A stretch of DNA of 64,000 nt from Saprospira grandis str. Lewin (GCF_000250635.1 NC_016940.1:3038501-3102500), one strand, 5' to 3'; positions 24,327-33,533 are shown, counted from the first letter of the stretch. Translations and numbers: made by a program. Notes: a model not told the origin generated them from the sequence alone.

Positions 24327-26426
24327 ATGTTAAGACGATCATTATTGGGCCTGTTTATGGGCCTGACTGCCAGCCTTTGGGGGCAGGTAGATACCACAGA
24401 CGCTCCTTTAGATGACAATAGCGCCACGCAAATCCAGATTGAAAACTTGGTGGATGATGCGGATGCGCAAGAATTTGATTTTGATACGGAATTTGAAAAC
24501 CTCGAAATCTATCAACGCAACCCTTTAGACATCAATAAGGCGAGCCGGGAGGAGCTACAGGCGCTGAATTTACTGTCGGCCATTCAGATTCAGGCTTTGA
24601 TTAACTACCGAAATCGCTTTGGCCAAATTTTTTCGCTCTATGAACTCCAGGGCGTGCCCACTTTTGACCAAAGTAGCATTGCCAAGATTCTGCCCTTTGT
24701 CAGTCTAGAAGCTACTAAGGAAATGGAGGCTTTTAGCTTTAAACGGGCCTTTAAATATAAGCGGCAGCAAGTCTTTATGCGCTATCAGCGAAATATAGAG
24801 GATCAAGCTGGCTTTTTGCCTCAGGATGGGGAAGATCCCGACTTTTTGGGGAGCCCCGATAAACTTTATTTGCGCTATCGCCTGACCTACAAGGACCGTT
24901 TGAGTATGGGCCTGACTTTAGAAAAGGATGCGGGCGAAGAATGGCTGACGCCTTTTAGTCAGAAAAATCAGACGAAATTACCCGATTATTTTTCGGCCCA
25001 TTTCTTTATCAAAGATTACAATAAATGGGTCAAAGCCATTGCCTTAGGCGACTATCAGGTCTATTTTGGGCAAGGGCTCACCACCTGGAGTGGCTTTGGT
25101 ACCCGAAAGGGGGCGGCTGTGCTTAACATTAAGCGCTTGTCCAATAAAATTCGCCCCTATAGCTCGGTCAATGAGGCTTTGTTTATGCGGGGTGCTGCGG
25201 CCACGATTGGCGGCAGCAAATGGGAGGCGACAGTCTTTGGTTCGCACCGTTTTAGAGATGGCAATATCTCTTTGGTCCAAACCGACAGCCTAGATGATTC
25301 TTTTGAGGTTTTAGAGGTTTCTTCTTTGCAATTGAGTGGTCTGCATCGAACCGAAAACGAATTGGAGGACAAAAATAGCTTGCAGCAAATTACCACAGGG
25401 GCCAATATGACCTATAAGGCCAATACTTGGCGAATTGGCGCAAATGTAGTCTATAACCACCTTAGCGATTCTTTGGTCCGCACGCCTCGCCTTTATCAAA
25501 AGTATGCCTTTAATGGGCAGTCGCTGCTCAATGCTAGCCTAGATTATAATCTGGCCTACAAAAACTTACAGTTTTTTGGCGAAACGGCGGTTAGTGATAA
25601 TGGCGGTTTGGCAACCATCAACGGTCTGACGGCGGCCCTAGACGAAAAAGTGAGCATGGCCCTGATTTATCGGAATTATGCCAAAAACTACCAAACCCTA
25701 ACGGGCAATGCCTTTGGCGAGTCTTCTGGAACCAATAACGAAAAGGGCCTATATATGGGCCTGAATGCCAATTTGGGCCGTGGCCTGAGCTTTAGCGGCT
25801 ATTTTGACCTCTTCGTTTTTCCCTGGCTGCGCTCCAATATTGACGCGCCCTCCAAGGGGCATGAGTATTTTGTTCGCCTAGATTATCAACCTGCTTACCG
25901 CTGGAACCTCTATTTTCAGTATCGCTTTGAGCAAAAAGAAGGCAACCGCTCTGATAATGCCACGCCTTACGATTATCTGATTAACAAAAAGCGGCAAAAT
26001 GCCCGCATTCATTTTCGCTATCGCCTGAGCCGAGAGTGGGAAATCCGCAGCCGAGCCGAGCTATCTTTCTATGAGGATCATGAGTTCAGCAAGGGATTTA
26101 TGATGTACCAAGACTTGGTTTGGTCGGCCCGTTTTGCGCCCCTCAAGGTCCAAACTCGATTTGCCGTTTTTGCCACCGAGGATTATGACACTCGCATTTA
26201 TGCCTACGAAAATGATGTGCTTTATGCCTTTTCGGTGCCCGCTTATTATGGCCGTGGCAGCCGATTTTACATCAATACGAGCTATAAATTTAATCGAAAA
26301 CTAACGCTTTGGGTCCGTTATGCACAAACCTATTGGGCCGATCGCGAGGAGATTAGCTCGGGCCAAAATCTAATTCTAGGCAATACTCGCTCAGAACTAA
26401 AAGTGCAGCTCCGCCTGAAGTTTTAA
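24327..26426 (+). CDS. Secreted protein with helix-hairpin-helix domain and beta-barrel-like C-terminus
   Basis: A 699-residue protein. The signal peptide (MLRRSLLGLFMGLTASLWGQ) fixes ATG 24327 over the TTG nine bases upstream. After an acidic segment comes a helix-hairpin-helix of the ComEA type at about 55-110 (PLDINKASREELQALNLLSAIQIQALINYR, FGQIFSLYELQGVPTFDQSSIAKILPFV), a fold that binds DNA. The remaining ~570 residues alternate tyrosine-rich strands (YRLTYKDRLSMGLTL, YFVRLDYQPAYRWNLYFQYRFEQ) and end in VQLRLKF, like an outer membrane barrel. It could take part in DNA uptake or handle secreted DNA; that is inference. It is downstream of a PorV/PorQ-like gene and followed by a terminator. 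Confidence 0.75.
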   Translation: MLRRSLLGLFMGLTASLWGQVDTTDAPLDDNSATQIQIENLVDDADAQEFDFDTEFENLEIYQRNPLDINKASREELQALNLLSAIQIQALINYRNRFGQIFSLYELQGVPTFDQSSIAKILPFVSLEATKEMEAFSFKRAFKYKRQQVFMRYQRNIEDQAGFLPQDGEDPDFLGSPDKLYLRYRLTYKDRLSMGLTLEKDAGEEWLTPFSQKNQTKLPDYFSAHFFIKDYNKWVKAIALGDYQVYFGQGLTTWSGFGTRKGAAVLNIKRLSNKIRPYSSVNEALFMRGAAATIGGSKWEATVFGSHRFRDGNISLVQTDSLDDSFEVLEVSSLQLSGLHRTENELEDKNSLQQITTGANMTYKANTWRIGANVVYNHLSDSLVRTPRLYQKYAFNGQSLLNASLDYNLAYKNLQFFGETAVSDNGGLATINGLTAALDEKVSMALIYRNYAKNYQTLTGNAFGESSGTNNEKGLYMGLNANLGRGLSFSGYFDLFVFPWLRSNIDAPSKGHEYFVRLDYQPAYRWNLYFQYRFEQKEGNRSDNATPYDYLINKKRQNARIHFRYRLSREWEIRSRAELSFYEDHEFSKGFMMYQDLVWSARFAPLKVQTRFAVFATEDYDTRIYAYENDVLYAFSVPAYYGRGSRFYINTSYKFNRKLTLWVRYAQTYWADREEISSGQNLILGNTRSELKVQLRLKF

Positions 26427-26448
26427 GCCATTTTGCCCCATTTTTTAA

Positions 26449-26481
26449 GCAGCAGTTCAGTTTTGGACTGCTGTTTTTTTT
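26449..26481 (+). terminator. Intrinsic terminator after the helix-hairpin-helix gene
   Basis: Stem CAGCAGTTCAG/CTGCTG (AGCAGCAGTTC..GGACTGCTG) with a TTTT loop and a run of eight T, 22 bases after the stop, continuing into the next repeat. Confidence 0.85.
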
Positions 26482-26622
26482 GGGGCCTCCCGCCTTCGGC
26501 GGGCGGGCCCTTTCAGGGCTCGCAGGTCTGCTCGGCCCTGCGGGCTCATTTCATTTCGCCCTAGGTCTGCCGCTACGCGGCCCCCTTTCAGGCCCCTAGG
26601 CCGACGGGCCTTCGGCCCTTTT
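26477..26622 (+). repeat. GC-rich modular intergenic repeat, copy 10
   Basis: Begins TTTTTTGGGGCCTCCCGCC with the hairpin CCGCCTTCGGCGG, then TTTCAGGGCTC and the core. The core hairpin is GGGC paired with GCCC over a longer loop, followed by TAGGTCTGCCGCTACGCGG. It lies directly before the defence-like gene pair. Confidence 0.8.
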
Positions 26623-26634
26623 TGCAGATTTTCT

Positions 26635-27288
26635 TTAGATAGCTACTAAGCTATAATTATTGGTCGAATCAAAAGCAGCAGGATGCGTACCTTGAAAATT
26701 ACTAATAAGCTCTTCAATCACTTCTGGATGCCCTTGAAAGATAGTGTACCAAAGGCTAAAAAAGCCATGAGTTTGCGCTACTCTTACAACCCACTTAGAG
26801 GCTATCTCTCCATTTTCATAGTCTTCAAGTATATTTTGAGCAATTCCTGCTGTTTCAAAACGCTTTTCGTAACGGTCATCGCCTAGCGTGGCTGTTCCAG
26901 CTACATCTGATAAGCGAACAAGCTCGATAAATGCTTGGCCTTCTGGATTGTTAGCCGAAATTAAAGAACTATCTGGATCAACTTCGAGGTCTAACATCAG
27001 GTTGTTTGTATGGGGCAACCTAATGCCTAAAGTGATTGGGTTTTTTATGCCTTTATGGATATTACAGCTAGCACAGGCTAAGAGAAAGTTATCCCAAACG
27101 CATTCTAAATTAGGGACCAAAGATTTGGGTTGGATATGCTCTACCTGTAATGCTTTTTTATCATTGATATGTCGCTCACAGTAGGAGCAATATTCTCCTA
27201 AAGCTTGAATTAGATCTGCTTTGGCTTCTCCATAAGGAGAATCATCGGTATAGTTAGGCGCAGTAGTTGGCTTATTAAGGGGGCGCAT
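26635..27288 (-). CDS. HNH endonuclease, PtuB-like (possible Septu effector)
   Basis: A 217-residue protein with a zinc-ribbon HNH nuclease core: CSYC (34-37), the catalytic VEHIQPKS (His51), Asn67 in CVWDNFLLACAS and CASC (72-75) with His78. In characterised Septu systems an HNH protein of this size (PtuB) is the toxic effector and a AAA ATPase (PtuA) is its partner; here the ATPase gene ends two bases upstream. TIGR02646-type proteins include such effectors. The pair is visibly AT-richer than its neighbours, a sign of transfer. The assignment rests on architecture, not on a database match. A solitary HNH DNase is the main alternative. Confidence 0.8.
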   Translation of the reverse strand: MRPLNKPTTAPNYTDDSPYGEAKADLIQALGEYCSYCERHINDKKALQVEHIQPKSLVPNLECVWDNFLLACASCNIHKGIKNPITLGIRLPHTNNLMLDLEVDPDSSLISANNPEGQAFIELVRLSDVAGTATLGDDRYEKRFETAGIAQNILEDYENGEIASKWVVRVAQTHGFFSLWYTIFQGHPEVIEELISNFQGTHPAAFDSTNNYSLVAI

Positions 27289-27290
27289 AA

Positions 27291-28490
27291 TTAGAGGTTT
27301 AGTTTGGCGGCCAATAGGGCGACATAAGCGGGGTCTTTACTATACTGTTTAGATAGTTCTTGGTATTTCTTTTTTGCCTCTGCAATGGCCTCAGGATTAT
27401 CTTTTTGTTGGGCCAGTTTAAAAAAGGCCGTTGCTGCGGCTTCCATCTCCTTAAATTGCTGACTACGTTGAACATCCTTAACACCCATTTCTCGGCTAAG
27501 TACTTCCTCCACACTATAGCGAAAAGGGTCTTCTTCTAGGCCGATGACAGACTCACTATCTAAATTAATAAGAGACTCACTTTCTAAGCTACGAATGATT
27601 ATAGGCGAGTGTGTGGTGATAATGAATTGAATGCCTGGAAATGTTTCTATGAGTTGATGACGTAATTGCTCTTGCCATTTAGGGTGTAGGTGTAGTTCTA
27701 ACTCATCAATAAGTACAATTCCTTTTTCATTTAGAGGGGCATTAGAGTTAGGATAGGCCATGAAAAGTCGCATCGCTAAATCACTAGCAATGCTAACTAT
27801 ATTTTTTTCTCCAGCAGATAGTTGAAAAATCGAAAACTCATCATCTCCTTTTCGAAAAAAAAGGTCTGAGCTATCTTCATTTTTTCTAATGAAGATTTCG
27901 TAATCATTTCTACAAAATAAATTTTTAATGGCCTGGTTTACTATGGACAGTTTTGTTTTTGAGTCTCTGGCAGGCTGTCGGATACTTTTTTCTGACTGGC
28001 TAATCCAGGAGTAAAAAAGACTGAAATTAGCAAGTTCATTTAATGCATCTACATGTGCGTCTTTAGCCCCTTGGTTTAGATAGTTTTTAGTAGGTGTTTC
28101 TCGGAAAATTCGATCAGTAGAAAAATATACTAGCGGTTGTATAGCTGGTGTACTAGAATGCTTGGGGGTGATTTCTGTTTTTTTACCATCACATGTAATA
28201 GTATAGCTAAAAGACAGTCCTTCTTTGTTTTTAAAGAATGCCTCAATTTTGAGTGTTGAACTTTTCCTGTTGAGGTCTCTTTGTCCAATAACTTGACGGT
28301 AAGATTGACGGCGATCATATTGTTTGTCTGCAATTATGGCTAAAGGAATTCTGATAGCTTCTAAAATAGATGTTTTACCAGCACCATTTGCAGATACAAT
28401 AACTAAAGGGCTGCCATCTTCTGGGAAAAGGATATCCTTTTTTTCTCTGAAGCCTCTAAATCCTTCGATAGTTAGTTGGGTGATTTGCAT
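27291..28490 (-). CDS. AAA ATPase, PtuA-like (possible Septu sensor)
   Basis: A 399-residue SMC/ABC-type AAA protein. Visible motifs: Walker A SANGAGKTS (33-41), an ABC-like signature LSAGEK (224-229), Walker B GIVLIDELELHLHP (257-270) and the switch histidine ITTHSP (291-296). A long insert between Walker A and the signature (about 50-220) may form the coiled or lid region. No nuclease (TOPRIM) motif is seen, so it differs from OLD nucleases. Its stop lies two bases from the HNH gene, so they are one operon. The base composition is AT-rich relative to flanking genes. A RecF/RloC-like repair role is the alternative. Confidence 0.8.
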   Translation of the reverse strand: MQITQLTIEGFRGFREKKDILFPEDGSPLVIVSANGAGKTSILEAIRIPLAIIADKQYDRRQSYRQVIGQRDLNRKSSTLKIEAFFKNKEGLSFSYTITCDGKKTEITPKHSSTPAIQPLVYFSTDRIFRETPTKNYLNQGAKDAHVDALNELANFSLFYSWISQSEKSIRQPARDSKTKLSIVNQAIKNLFCRNDYEIFIRKNEDSSDLFFRKGDDEFSIFQLSAGEKNIVSIASDLAMRLFMAYPNSNAPLNEKGIVLIDELELHLHPKWQEQLRHQLIETFPGIQFIITTHSPIIIRSLESESLINLDSESVIGLEEDPFRYSVEEVLSREMGVKDVQRSQQFKEMEAAATAFFKLAQQKDNPEAIAEAKKKYQELSKQYSKDPAYVALLAAKLNL

Positions 28491-28519
28491 GCCTTAGATT
28501 TCTAGAGTGATTATAAGCT

Positions 28520-28548
28520 AAAAAAAGGCCCCTAGGGGCCTTTTTTTA
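28520..28548 (-). terminator. Bidirectional-looking hairpin overlapping the lipA stop
   Basis: AAAAAAAGGCCCC/GGGGCCTTTTTTT, a perfect stem with T runs on both sides. It overlaps the lipA stop codon (28546-28548) and would separate the - strand ATPase/HNH pair upstream from lipA downstream. Confidence 0.7.
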
Positions 28549-29436
28549 TTTCTTCTGATTGGGATAAACATGTCGTTCTGCATGATAAGAAGAGCGGACG
28601 AGAGGCCCACTTTCTACAAAGTCGAAGCCTTTTTCTAGGCCGACTTGCTCATATTCTGCAAAGAGGTCGGGATGGATATACTCGGCCACTTCGATATGCA
28701 TTTTGGTGGGTTGCAGGTATTGGCCAATAGTGAGGACATCGCAGCCATGTTCGAGCAGGTCGTCCATGATTTTGAAGACATCTTCTTTGCTTTCGCCTAG
28801 GCCGACCATAATGCCGGTTTTGGTCCGTTTGCCATAGTCTTTGATGCGTTGGATTTGCTCTAAGCTGCGTTTGTACTTTCCTTGAGGGCGTACTTTGCGG
28901 TAGAGCGACTCTACGGTTTCCATATTATGAGAAACCACCTCTTGGCCGGCAGAAATCATGGTTTCTAGGGCCTCCCAATTGGCGCGCACATCGGGGATGA
29001 GGGTTTCGATGGTGGTTTGGGGCGATTGTTCTTTAATGGCCCGAACGGTTTGATGCCAAATAGCAGCGCCTCGGTCCTTGAGTTCATCTCGGTTGACGGA
29101 AGTGAGGACCGCATGTTTGACCTGCATGAGGCGGACGGCCTCGGCCACTCTTTGGGGTTCATCCTCGTCATATTCTGGTGGGCGGCCCGTGGCTACGGCA
29201 CAGAAAGAACAAGAGCGGGTACAGACATTGCCCAAAATCATAAAGGTGGCAGTACCTTCGCCCCAGCATTCGCCCATATTGGGGCAGTGGCCACTTTGGC
29301 AAATGGTATGCAGTTTATATTGGTCCACTAAATCACGGACCTTTCTATAATTCTCGCCGATGGGGAGTTTCACCCGAAGCCAATCTGGCTTTTTGCGGCG
29401 TTCTTTTTTAGATTCAACGATTGGAAGTTCGAACAT
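28546..29436 (-). CDS. lipA: Lipoyl synthase
   Basis: Radical SAM enzyme that inserts two sulfur atoms into the octanoyl group of lipoyl domains, acting in the cytoplasm. The 296 residues carry both iron-sulfur sites: the auxiliary cluster ligands [12 protein letters not shown] (Cx4Cx5C) and the radical SAM site [10 protein letters not shown] (Cx3Cx2C), with the family's C-terminal RSSYHAE. It supplies the cofactor for GcvH (2.9 kb) and 2-oxoacid dehydrogenases. Start at [13 protein letters not shown] is usual for the family. The gene seems to be expressed alone, since hairpins stand on both sides. Confidence 0.97.
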   Translation of the reverse strand: MFELPIVESKKERRKKPDWLRVKLPIGENYRKVRDLVDQYKLHTICQSGHCPNMGECWGEGTATFMILGNVCTRSCSFCAVATGRPPEYDEDEPQRVAEAVRLMQVKHAVLTSVNRDELKDRGAAIWHQTVRAIKEQSPQTTIETLIPDVRANWEALETMISAGQEVVSHNMETVESLYRKVRPQGKYKRSLEQIQRIKDYGKRTKTGIMVGLGESKEDVFKIMDDLLEHGCDVLTIGQYLQPTKMHIEVAEYIHPDLFAEYEQVGLEKGFDFVESGPLVRSSYHAERHVYPNQKK

Positions 29437-29565
29437 ACAGCAAGTTTTATTTTGAGAACAGCAGAAATTGGCTTCTGTTCGGTTAGCTGATGGAAAAGAA
29501 TGGGGGCAAAATTACTGTTTTTTGCCCAAAAGCCGAGGAATTTGCTCCAATTAAGTTCAGTTAGG

Positions 29566-29806
29566 CTGCGCCGAAGGCGCAGTGCGGCGCAGCCGCAAAT
29601 TGGCCTAGCGATGTGCAGGGGGGCGGCGCAGCCGCAGACCCAGGCGCTTTGCGCCGCAGGGCCGAGCAGACCTGCGAGCCCCGGAACGTAGCGCCGCAGC
29701 TTTGCTGCGGAGGCCCCAAAACATCTGCGAGCCTTGGAACGACAACAAGCCCTTTAGGGCGCAGTTCGACGACCGAAGGGAGTAACCGCCGCAGCGGAGG
29801 CCCCAA
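29566..29806 (-). repeat. GC-rich modular intergenic repeat, copy 11, extended
   Basis: Reads on - from GGGGCCTCCGC. It is longer than other copies: a second GGGGCC(T/C)C arm begins at about 29716 (AACATCTGCGAGCC, GGGCGCAGTTCGACGACCGAAGGG) before the arm AGCTTTGCTGC. The core is followed by hairpin GGCGCAAAGCGCC, TGGGTCTGCGGCTGCGCCGCC and GCCTAGC. It looks like two partly overlapping elements in the 370-base gap. 29437-29565 shows nothing else. Confidence 0.75.
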
Positions 29807-29807
29807 A

Positions 29808-30557
29808 CTACCAGCGTTTACCTAGATAAAAGTGGATAAAAATATTGACAAAAAGGCGTTCGTCGGGCTGTTCGAGCATAATGGGCATTTCTTGGAAAAA
29901 ATAATCGGCAGAGAGGCCAATTTCTAGGGCTTTGGCGACCTCATCGCTGGGGCCAAAATCAAAGTAGAGGCTGCCTTGGAAGTATAGGCCTGTGCGGCCT
30001 TGTAGCTCGTCCCAGCCCATAGAAGAGCTAGATGCGCCGTTAATATCTAGAGGGTCTAAAAACTTATAGCGATTATCTTCGGAATAGGTTTCGGAGCGGA
30101 TAATCACGCCATCATTGCTCGTTCTGTAGATGAGGTCCAGATAATAGGGTTTGAGCAGGCCGAGATTGAGGCCGGCGCTATAGCTCCAAGCGAGGGCGAG
30201 ATTTTGTTTGCGAGTTCTGGGCGAGAGGAAAAAGCGTTGGCCAGCGCCTAGGCGGAGGCTGTAGAGGCTATTTTGTTTGCCAAAAGTGTATCGGCTTTGG
30301 CCGCTATTGCTGATAGAAATATTGTTGTCATTGTCCATCACCCGCTCTTTGGGGTGCTTGATATAGGCAAATTGGGCCTGGCCTAAAAGGGCGCGTTTGG
30401 GTTGATAAAAATGGCTGTAGGTCCCGCCTAACATATAGCCTCGGCTGTGTATGCCGCCCCCAAGAACCACCTCATGTTGATGGTTGGGGCTATTGTCATT
30501 TTGGGCAAAGGTAGAGAAAGCGCCAAGGAGGCAAAAGAGGTAGAGGATAAATTTCAT
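29808..30557 (-). CDS. Secreted beta-rich envelope protein of unknown function
   Basis: A 249-residue protein. The longer upstream reading frame lacks a plausible start; ATG 30557 gives a clean signal peptide (MKFILYLFCLLGAFSTFAQ), so that start is used. The mature part (HEVVLGGGIHSRGYMLGGTYSHFY, LYSLRLGAGQRFFLSPRT, LALAWSYSAGLNLGLLKPYYLD, ending LFVNIFIHFYLGKRW) alternates hydrophobic and polar residues with aromatic strand ends and looks like a small outer membrane barrel. I cannot assign a family. Its 3' end abuts the GGGGC end of the preceding repeat. ftsK runs divergently from 180 bases upstream. Confidence 0.65.
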   Translation of the reverse strand: MKFILYLFCLLGAFSTFAQNDNSPNHQHEVVLGGGIHSRGYMLGGTYSHFYQPKRALLGQAQFAYIKHPKERVMDNDNNISISNSGQSRYTFGKQNSLYSLRLGAGQRFFLSPRTRKQNLALAWSYSAGLNLGLLKPYYLDLIYRTSNDGVIIRSETYSEDNRYKFLDPLDINGASSSSMGWDELQGRTGLYFQGSLYFDFGPSDEVAKALEIGLSADYFFQEMPIMLEQPDERLFVNIFIHFYLGKRW

Positions 30558-30701
30558 AGGCGGTGGAGGTTTGCGGGGGCTAAATGAATTAAAAACGTAA
30601 AATTTGGGGTCTTTGTTTCGCTTTTGCGGCCCTAGGTCTAGGGCTATAGGGGATAAACGAGCTTTTCTTGCTAGAGGACTGGCAAAGCTACTAATTTTCC
30701 T

Positions 30702-30709
30702 TAAATTTG
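30702..30709 (+). promoter_or_regulatory. Possible -7 element before ftsK
   Basis: TAAATTTG matches the Bacteroidota TAnnTTTG -7 consensus, 28 bases upstream of the chosen ftsK ATG. No good TTG is seen at the usual -33 distance, so support is weak. Confidence 0.3.
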
Positions 30710-30736
30710 GGTTTCGCAAAACTTTCAGCAAAAAGC

Positions 30737-33334
30737 ATGTCTAAAGCCAAGAAAAAAAAGAAGTCGGGAGGACAAATCTCCATGAATTTTTATAAAGACG
30801 AGCGCTGGCCCAAAATGATTGGGTTATTTCTCATCTTTATATCACTTTATCTATTGATTGCCTTCACTTCTTATCTGTTTACCTGGAAACAAGATTGGGA
30901 CAAAGCCTATTGGGCCATCCTGCTTCGTCCGCAAGAGATGAGCAACTGGCTCGGGCGTTTGGGGGCGGTGCTTTCTCATAGCTTCTTTTATTGGGGCTTT
31001 GGGATTTCCTCCTATGTTTTTGTGGGCTTGTTTTATAAAACGGGCTACAATTTGGTGATGGGCGAGGGGATTCGTTCTATGCTCAAAATTTATCGTCGGG
31101 GCTTGGTCAGTATGGTTTGGACCAGCTGTTTGCTGCAATTTATTTTTCAGTCGGCTAGCTCTCAGTTTCCTTGGGGCGGAAGTTTTGGTGCCCTGATTAT
31201 TGGCTCGCTCTCTTCTTTTGTCGGGACGGCTGGTATTGTGGGCATGCTGGTTTTTATTGCCCTAATTATTTTGGTCTGGCTACGCAACCCCAACTTTCAG
31301 GAATGGACCCCGCAGTTTTTTATGTCGAGCCTGGCCCCAAAAACAGTGCTGCGCAGCCTAAGCCGAGTGTTCAATAATTTTCTTAAGGGAGAAAGCCCCT
31401 TTCAGGCCGAACAACTGCCCAAAAATCAGCCTAAACCCAAAGATGTAAAGGCCGCAGGCGATAAAAACGAAAGCCTCAAAGAAAAAGAAGAACCCAAAAC
31501 GCTTCGCCCCCGAACGCAAGAAGAGCGAGAGGCTGAGCTGCCCAAGCATACCGAAGATCAACGCCTGCGGGCCGAGGGACTTGTGGTGGAAGAAGCCCAA
31601 CCCGAAAAGAAAAGCAAGAGCAAAGAATTGGAAGAACGAGTGAAGGGCCTCACTGAAAACCAACTCGAACTCAACCTAGAGGCCAAAAAGAAAGAACAGG
31701 CCGAATCGGATGGAGAACTAGATGTAGAACTTTTGTCTGATCAAGACAAATTGGCCCAAGATGTAGCCATCGCCGAGGAAAACTCCGACCATATCGAGCC
31801 CTATGATCCCACTCTAGAGCTGCCCCGATACGAAAGCCCCGTTTTGGATTTGCTAGAAAGCTATGAGGACCAAAAACCCGTTATCGACCGGGCCGAACTA
31901 GAAGCGAATAAGGACCAAATTATTGAGACCTTACTCAACTATAAAATCGAAATCGTTAAAATTAAGGCGACCATCGGGCCCACCGTCACCCTCTATGAAA
32001 TTGTGCCCGCCCCAGGGGTGCGCATTTCTAAAATTAAGAACTTAGAGGATGATATTGCCCTGAGTTTGGCCGCTTTGGGGATTCGGATTATTGCCCCTAT
32101 TCCTGGCCGGGGAACGATCGGTATTGAGGTGCCCAACCGCAATAAGCAGATTGTTTCGCTCAAAGAGGTCTTGGCCTCGCCCAAATTTAAAAATGCCAAA
32201 ATGGACCTGCCCATTGCCTTGGGTAAATCCATTTCTAATGAGGTTTTTGTCGCCGATTTGGCCAAAATGCCTCACTTGCTGATCGCAGGGGCCACGGGCC
32301 AAGGTAAATCGGTGGGAATTAACACCATCATTGCTAGCCTGCTCTATAAAAAACACCCCTCTCAGCTCAAACTCATTCTGATTGACCCCAAAAAGGTAGA
32401 ACTTTCGCCTTATAATGCCATCGCTTCGCACTTTTTGGGCTATCTGCCCGGCGAAGAAGAGGCCATCGTGACCGAAACGGCTCAGGTGATTCAAACCCTC
32501 TACTCCCTAACCGTAGAGATGGATGAACGCTATAATTTGCTCAAAAAAGCAAGGGTGCGTAATCTCAATGAGTATAACGCTAAGTTTGTGGCCCGCCGCC
32601 TCAATCCCGAAAAAGGCCACCGCTTTTTGCCCTTTATCGTTTTGGTCATTGATGAATTTGCCGACCTCATCATGACGGCGGGCAAAGAGGTCGAGCTGCC
32701 CATTGGCCGCCTCGCACAGCTGGCCCGAGCGGTGGGCATTCACCTGATTATCGCCACGCAGCGCCCCTCGGTAAATATTATTACGGGGGTCATTAAAGCC
32801 AACTTCCCCGCCCGTTTGGCCTTTAAGGTGGCCTCAAAAATTGACTCCAGAACCATTCTGGACGCTGGCGGAGCCGAACAACTCATTGGTCGAGGAGATA
32901 TGCTGCTTTCTTCGGGCTCTACCTTGCTCCGCCTCCAATGTGCTTTTGTCGATACCCCCGAAGTGGAGCGAATTATTGACCATATTGCCGAGCAACCCGG
33001 CTATCCAGAACCCTATTATCTGCCCACTTATGGCGAGGAGGGCGGTAGCGGTGGCGATCAGCTTAGCCAGGTGCTGCACGATTTGGATGAGTATTTTGAG
33101 GATGCGGCTCGCCTGGTCGTCATCAACCAATCGGGCTCTACGTCCATGATCCAAAGACGCCTCAAATTGGGCTACAATCGCGCCGGCCGCATTATGGACC
33201 AACTAGAACATACTGGCATCGTGGGCCCCAACCAAGGCTCCAAAGCCCGAGATGTCCTCTTCATGGATGAAATCGAATTGGAGGAATATCTCAAACATCT
33301 TAAAGACCAAAAAAATAAGTTGAGCTTCAAATAA
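30737..33334 (+). CDS. ftsK: DNA translocase FtsK
   Basis: Septum-located motor that pumps DNA and helps resolve chromosome dimers during division. The 865 residues from ATG 30737 (MSKAKKKKKSGG; ATG is preferred to the non-ATG start 30 bases upstream) contain an N-terminal set of about four transmembrane helices (residues ~35-190), a long charged linker (~220-370), then the motor: alpha domain, Walker A AGATGQGKS, IDPKKVELSPY, Walker B FIVLVIDEFADLI, ATQRPS, and the C-terminal gamma DNA-binding winged helix (STSMIQRRLKLGYNRAGRIMDQL). A TAnnTTTG-like -7 element lies at 30702. A terminator follows. The neighbouring genes do not bear on its job. Confidence 0.96.
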   Translation: MSKAKKKKKSGGQISMNFYKDERWPKMIGLFLIFISLYLLIAFTSYLFTWKQDWDKAYWAILLRPQEMSNWLGRLGAVLSHSFFYWGFGISSYVFVGLFYKTGYNLVMGEGIRSMLKIYRRGLVSMVWTSCLLQFIFQSASSQFPWGGSFGALIIGSLSSFVGTAGIVGMLVFIALIILVWLRNPNFQEWTPQFFMSSLAPKTVLRSLSRVFNNFLKGESPFQAEQLPKNQPKPKDVKAAGDKNESLKEKEEPKTLRPRTQEEREAELPKHTEDQRLRAEGLVVEEAQPEKKSKSKELEERVKGLTENQLELNLEAKKKEQAESDGELDVELLSDQDKLAQDVAIAEENSDHIEPYDPTLELPRYESPVLDLLESYEDQKPVIDRAELEANKDQIIETLLNYKIEIVKIKATIGPTVTLYEIVPAPGVRISKIKNLEDDIALSLAALGIRIIAPIPGRGTIGIEVPNRNKQIVSLKEVLASPKFKNAKMDLPIALGKSISNEVFVADLAKMPHLLIAGATGQGKSVGINTIIASLLYKKHPSQLKLILIDPKKVELSPYNAIASHFLGYLPGEEEAIVTETAQVIQTLYSLTVEMDERYNLLKKARVRNLNEYNAKFVARRLNPEKGHRFLPFIVLVIDEFADLIMTAGKEVELPIGRLAQLARAVGIHLIIATQRPSVNIITGVIKANFPARLAFKVASKIDSRTILDAGGAEQLIGRGDMLLSSGSTLLRLQCAFVDTPEVERIIDHIAEQPGYPEPYYLPTYGEEGGSGGDQLSQVLHDLDEYFEDAARLVVINQSGSTSMIQRRLKLGYNRAGRIMDQLEHTGIVGPNQGSKARDVLFMDEIELEEYLKHLKDQKNKLSFK

Positions 33335-33335
33335 A

Positions 33336-33369
33336 GAAAAGCCCAGTACGCTAAGTATTGGGCTTTTTT
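33336..33369 (+). terminator. Intrinsic terminator of ftsK
   Basis: Stem AAAGCCCA/TGGGCTTT over an AT loop, followed by T6. Confidence 0.88.
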
Positions 33370-33376
33370 ATGCTGT

Positions 33377-33524
33377 TTTGGGGCCTCCGCCTCCCTTCGG
33401 TCGTCGGCGCTACGTTTCAGGGCTCGCAGGTCTGCTCGGCCCTTCGTTTTTCGCTACGCTCAAAACTCGGTCGGGCCTGCGGCCCCCCTTTCACATCGCT
33501 AGGCCAAGGCGCTTCGCGCCTTTC
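33377..33524 (+). repeat. GC-rich modular intergenic repeat, copy 12
   Basis: Begins TTTTGGGGCCTCCGCC, with GGTCGTCGGCGCTACGTTTC and the core (GGCCCTTC form). The core hairpin is GTTTT paired with AAAAC, then TCGGTCGGGCCTGCGGCC and CGCTAGGCC. It lies between the ends of two convergent genes. Confidence 0.8.
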
Positions 33525-33533
33525 TGGACCAAC

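Noticed and set aside
27291-28490. OLD-family nuclease or Gabija GajA
   Set aside because: After the AAA motifs no TOPRIM Glu/DxD motif is seen in the remaining ~100 residues, and the partner is HNH rather than a helicase.
29561-29806. Open reading frames inside GC-rich intergenic repeats
   Set aside because: Such ORFs recur in all frames of every repeat copy (Arg/Pro/Ala-rich, no start context). They are by-products of the high-GC, hairpin-rich sequence.
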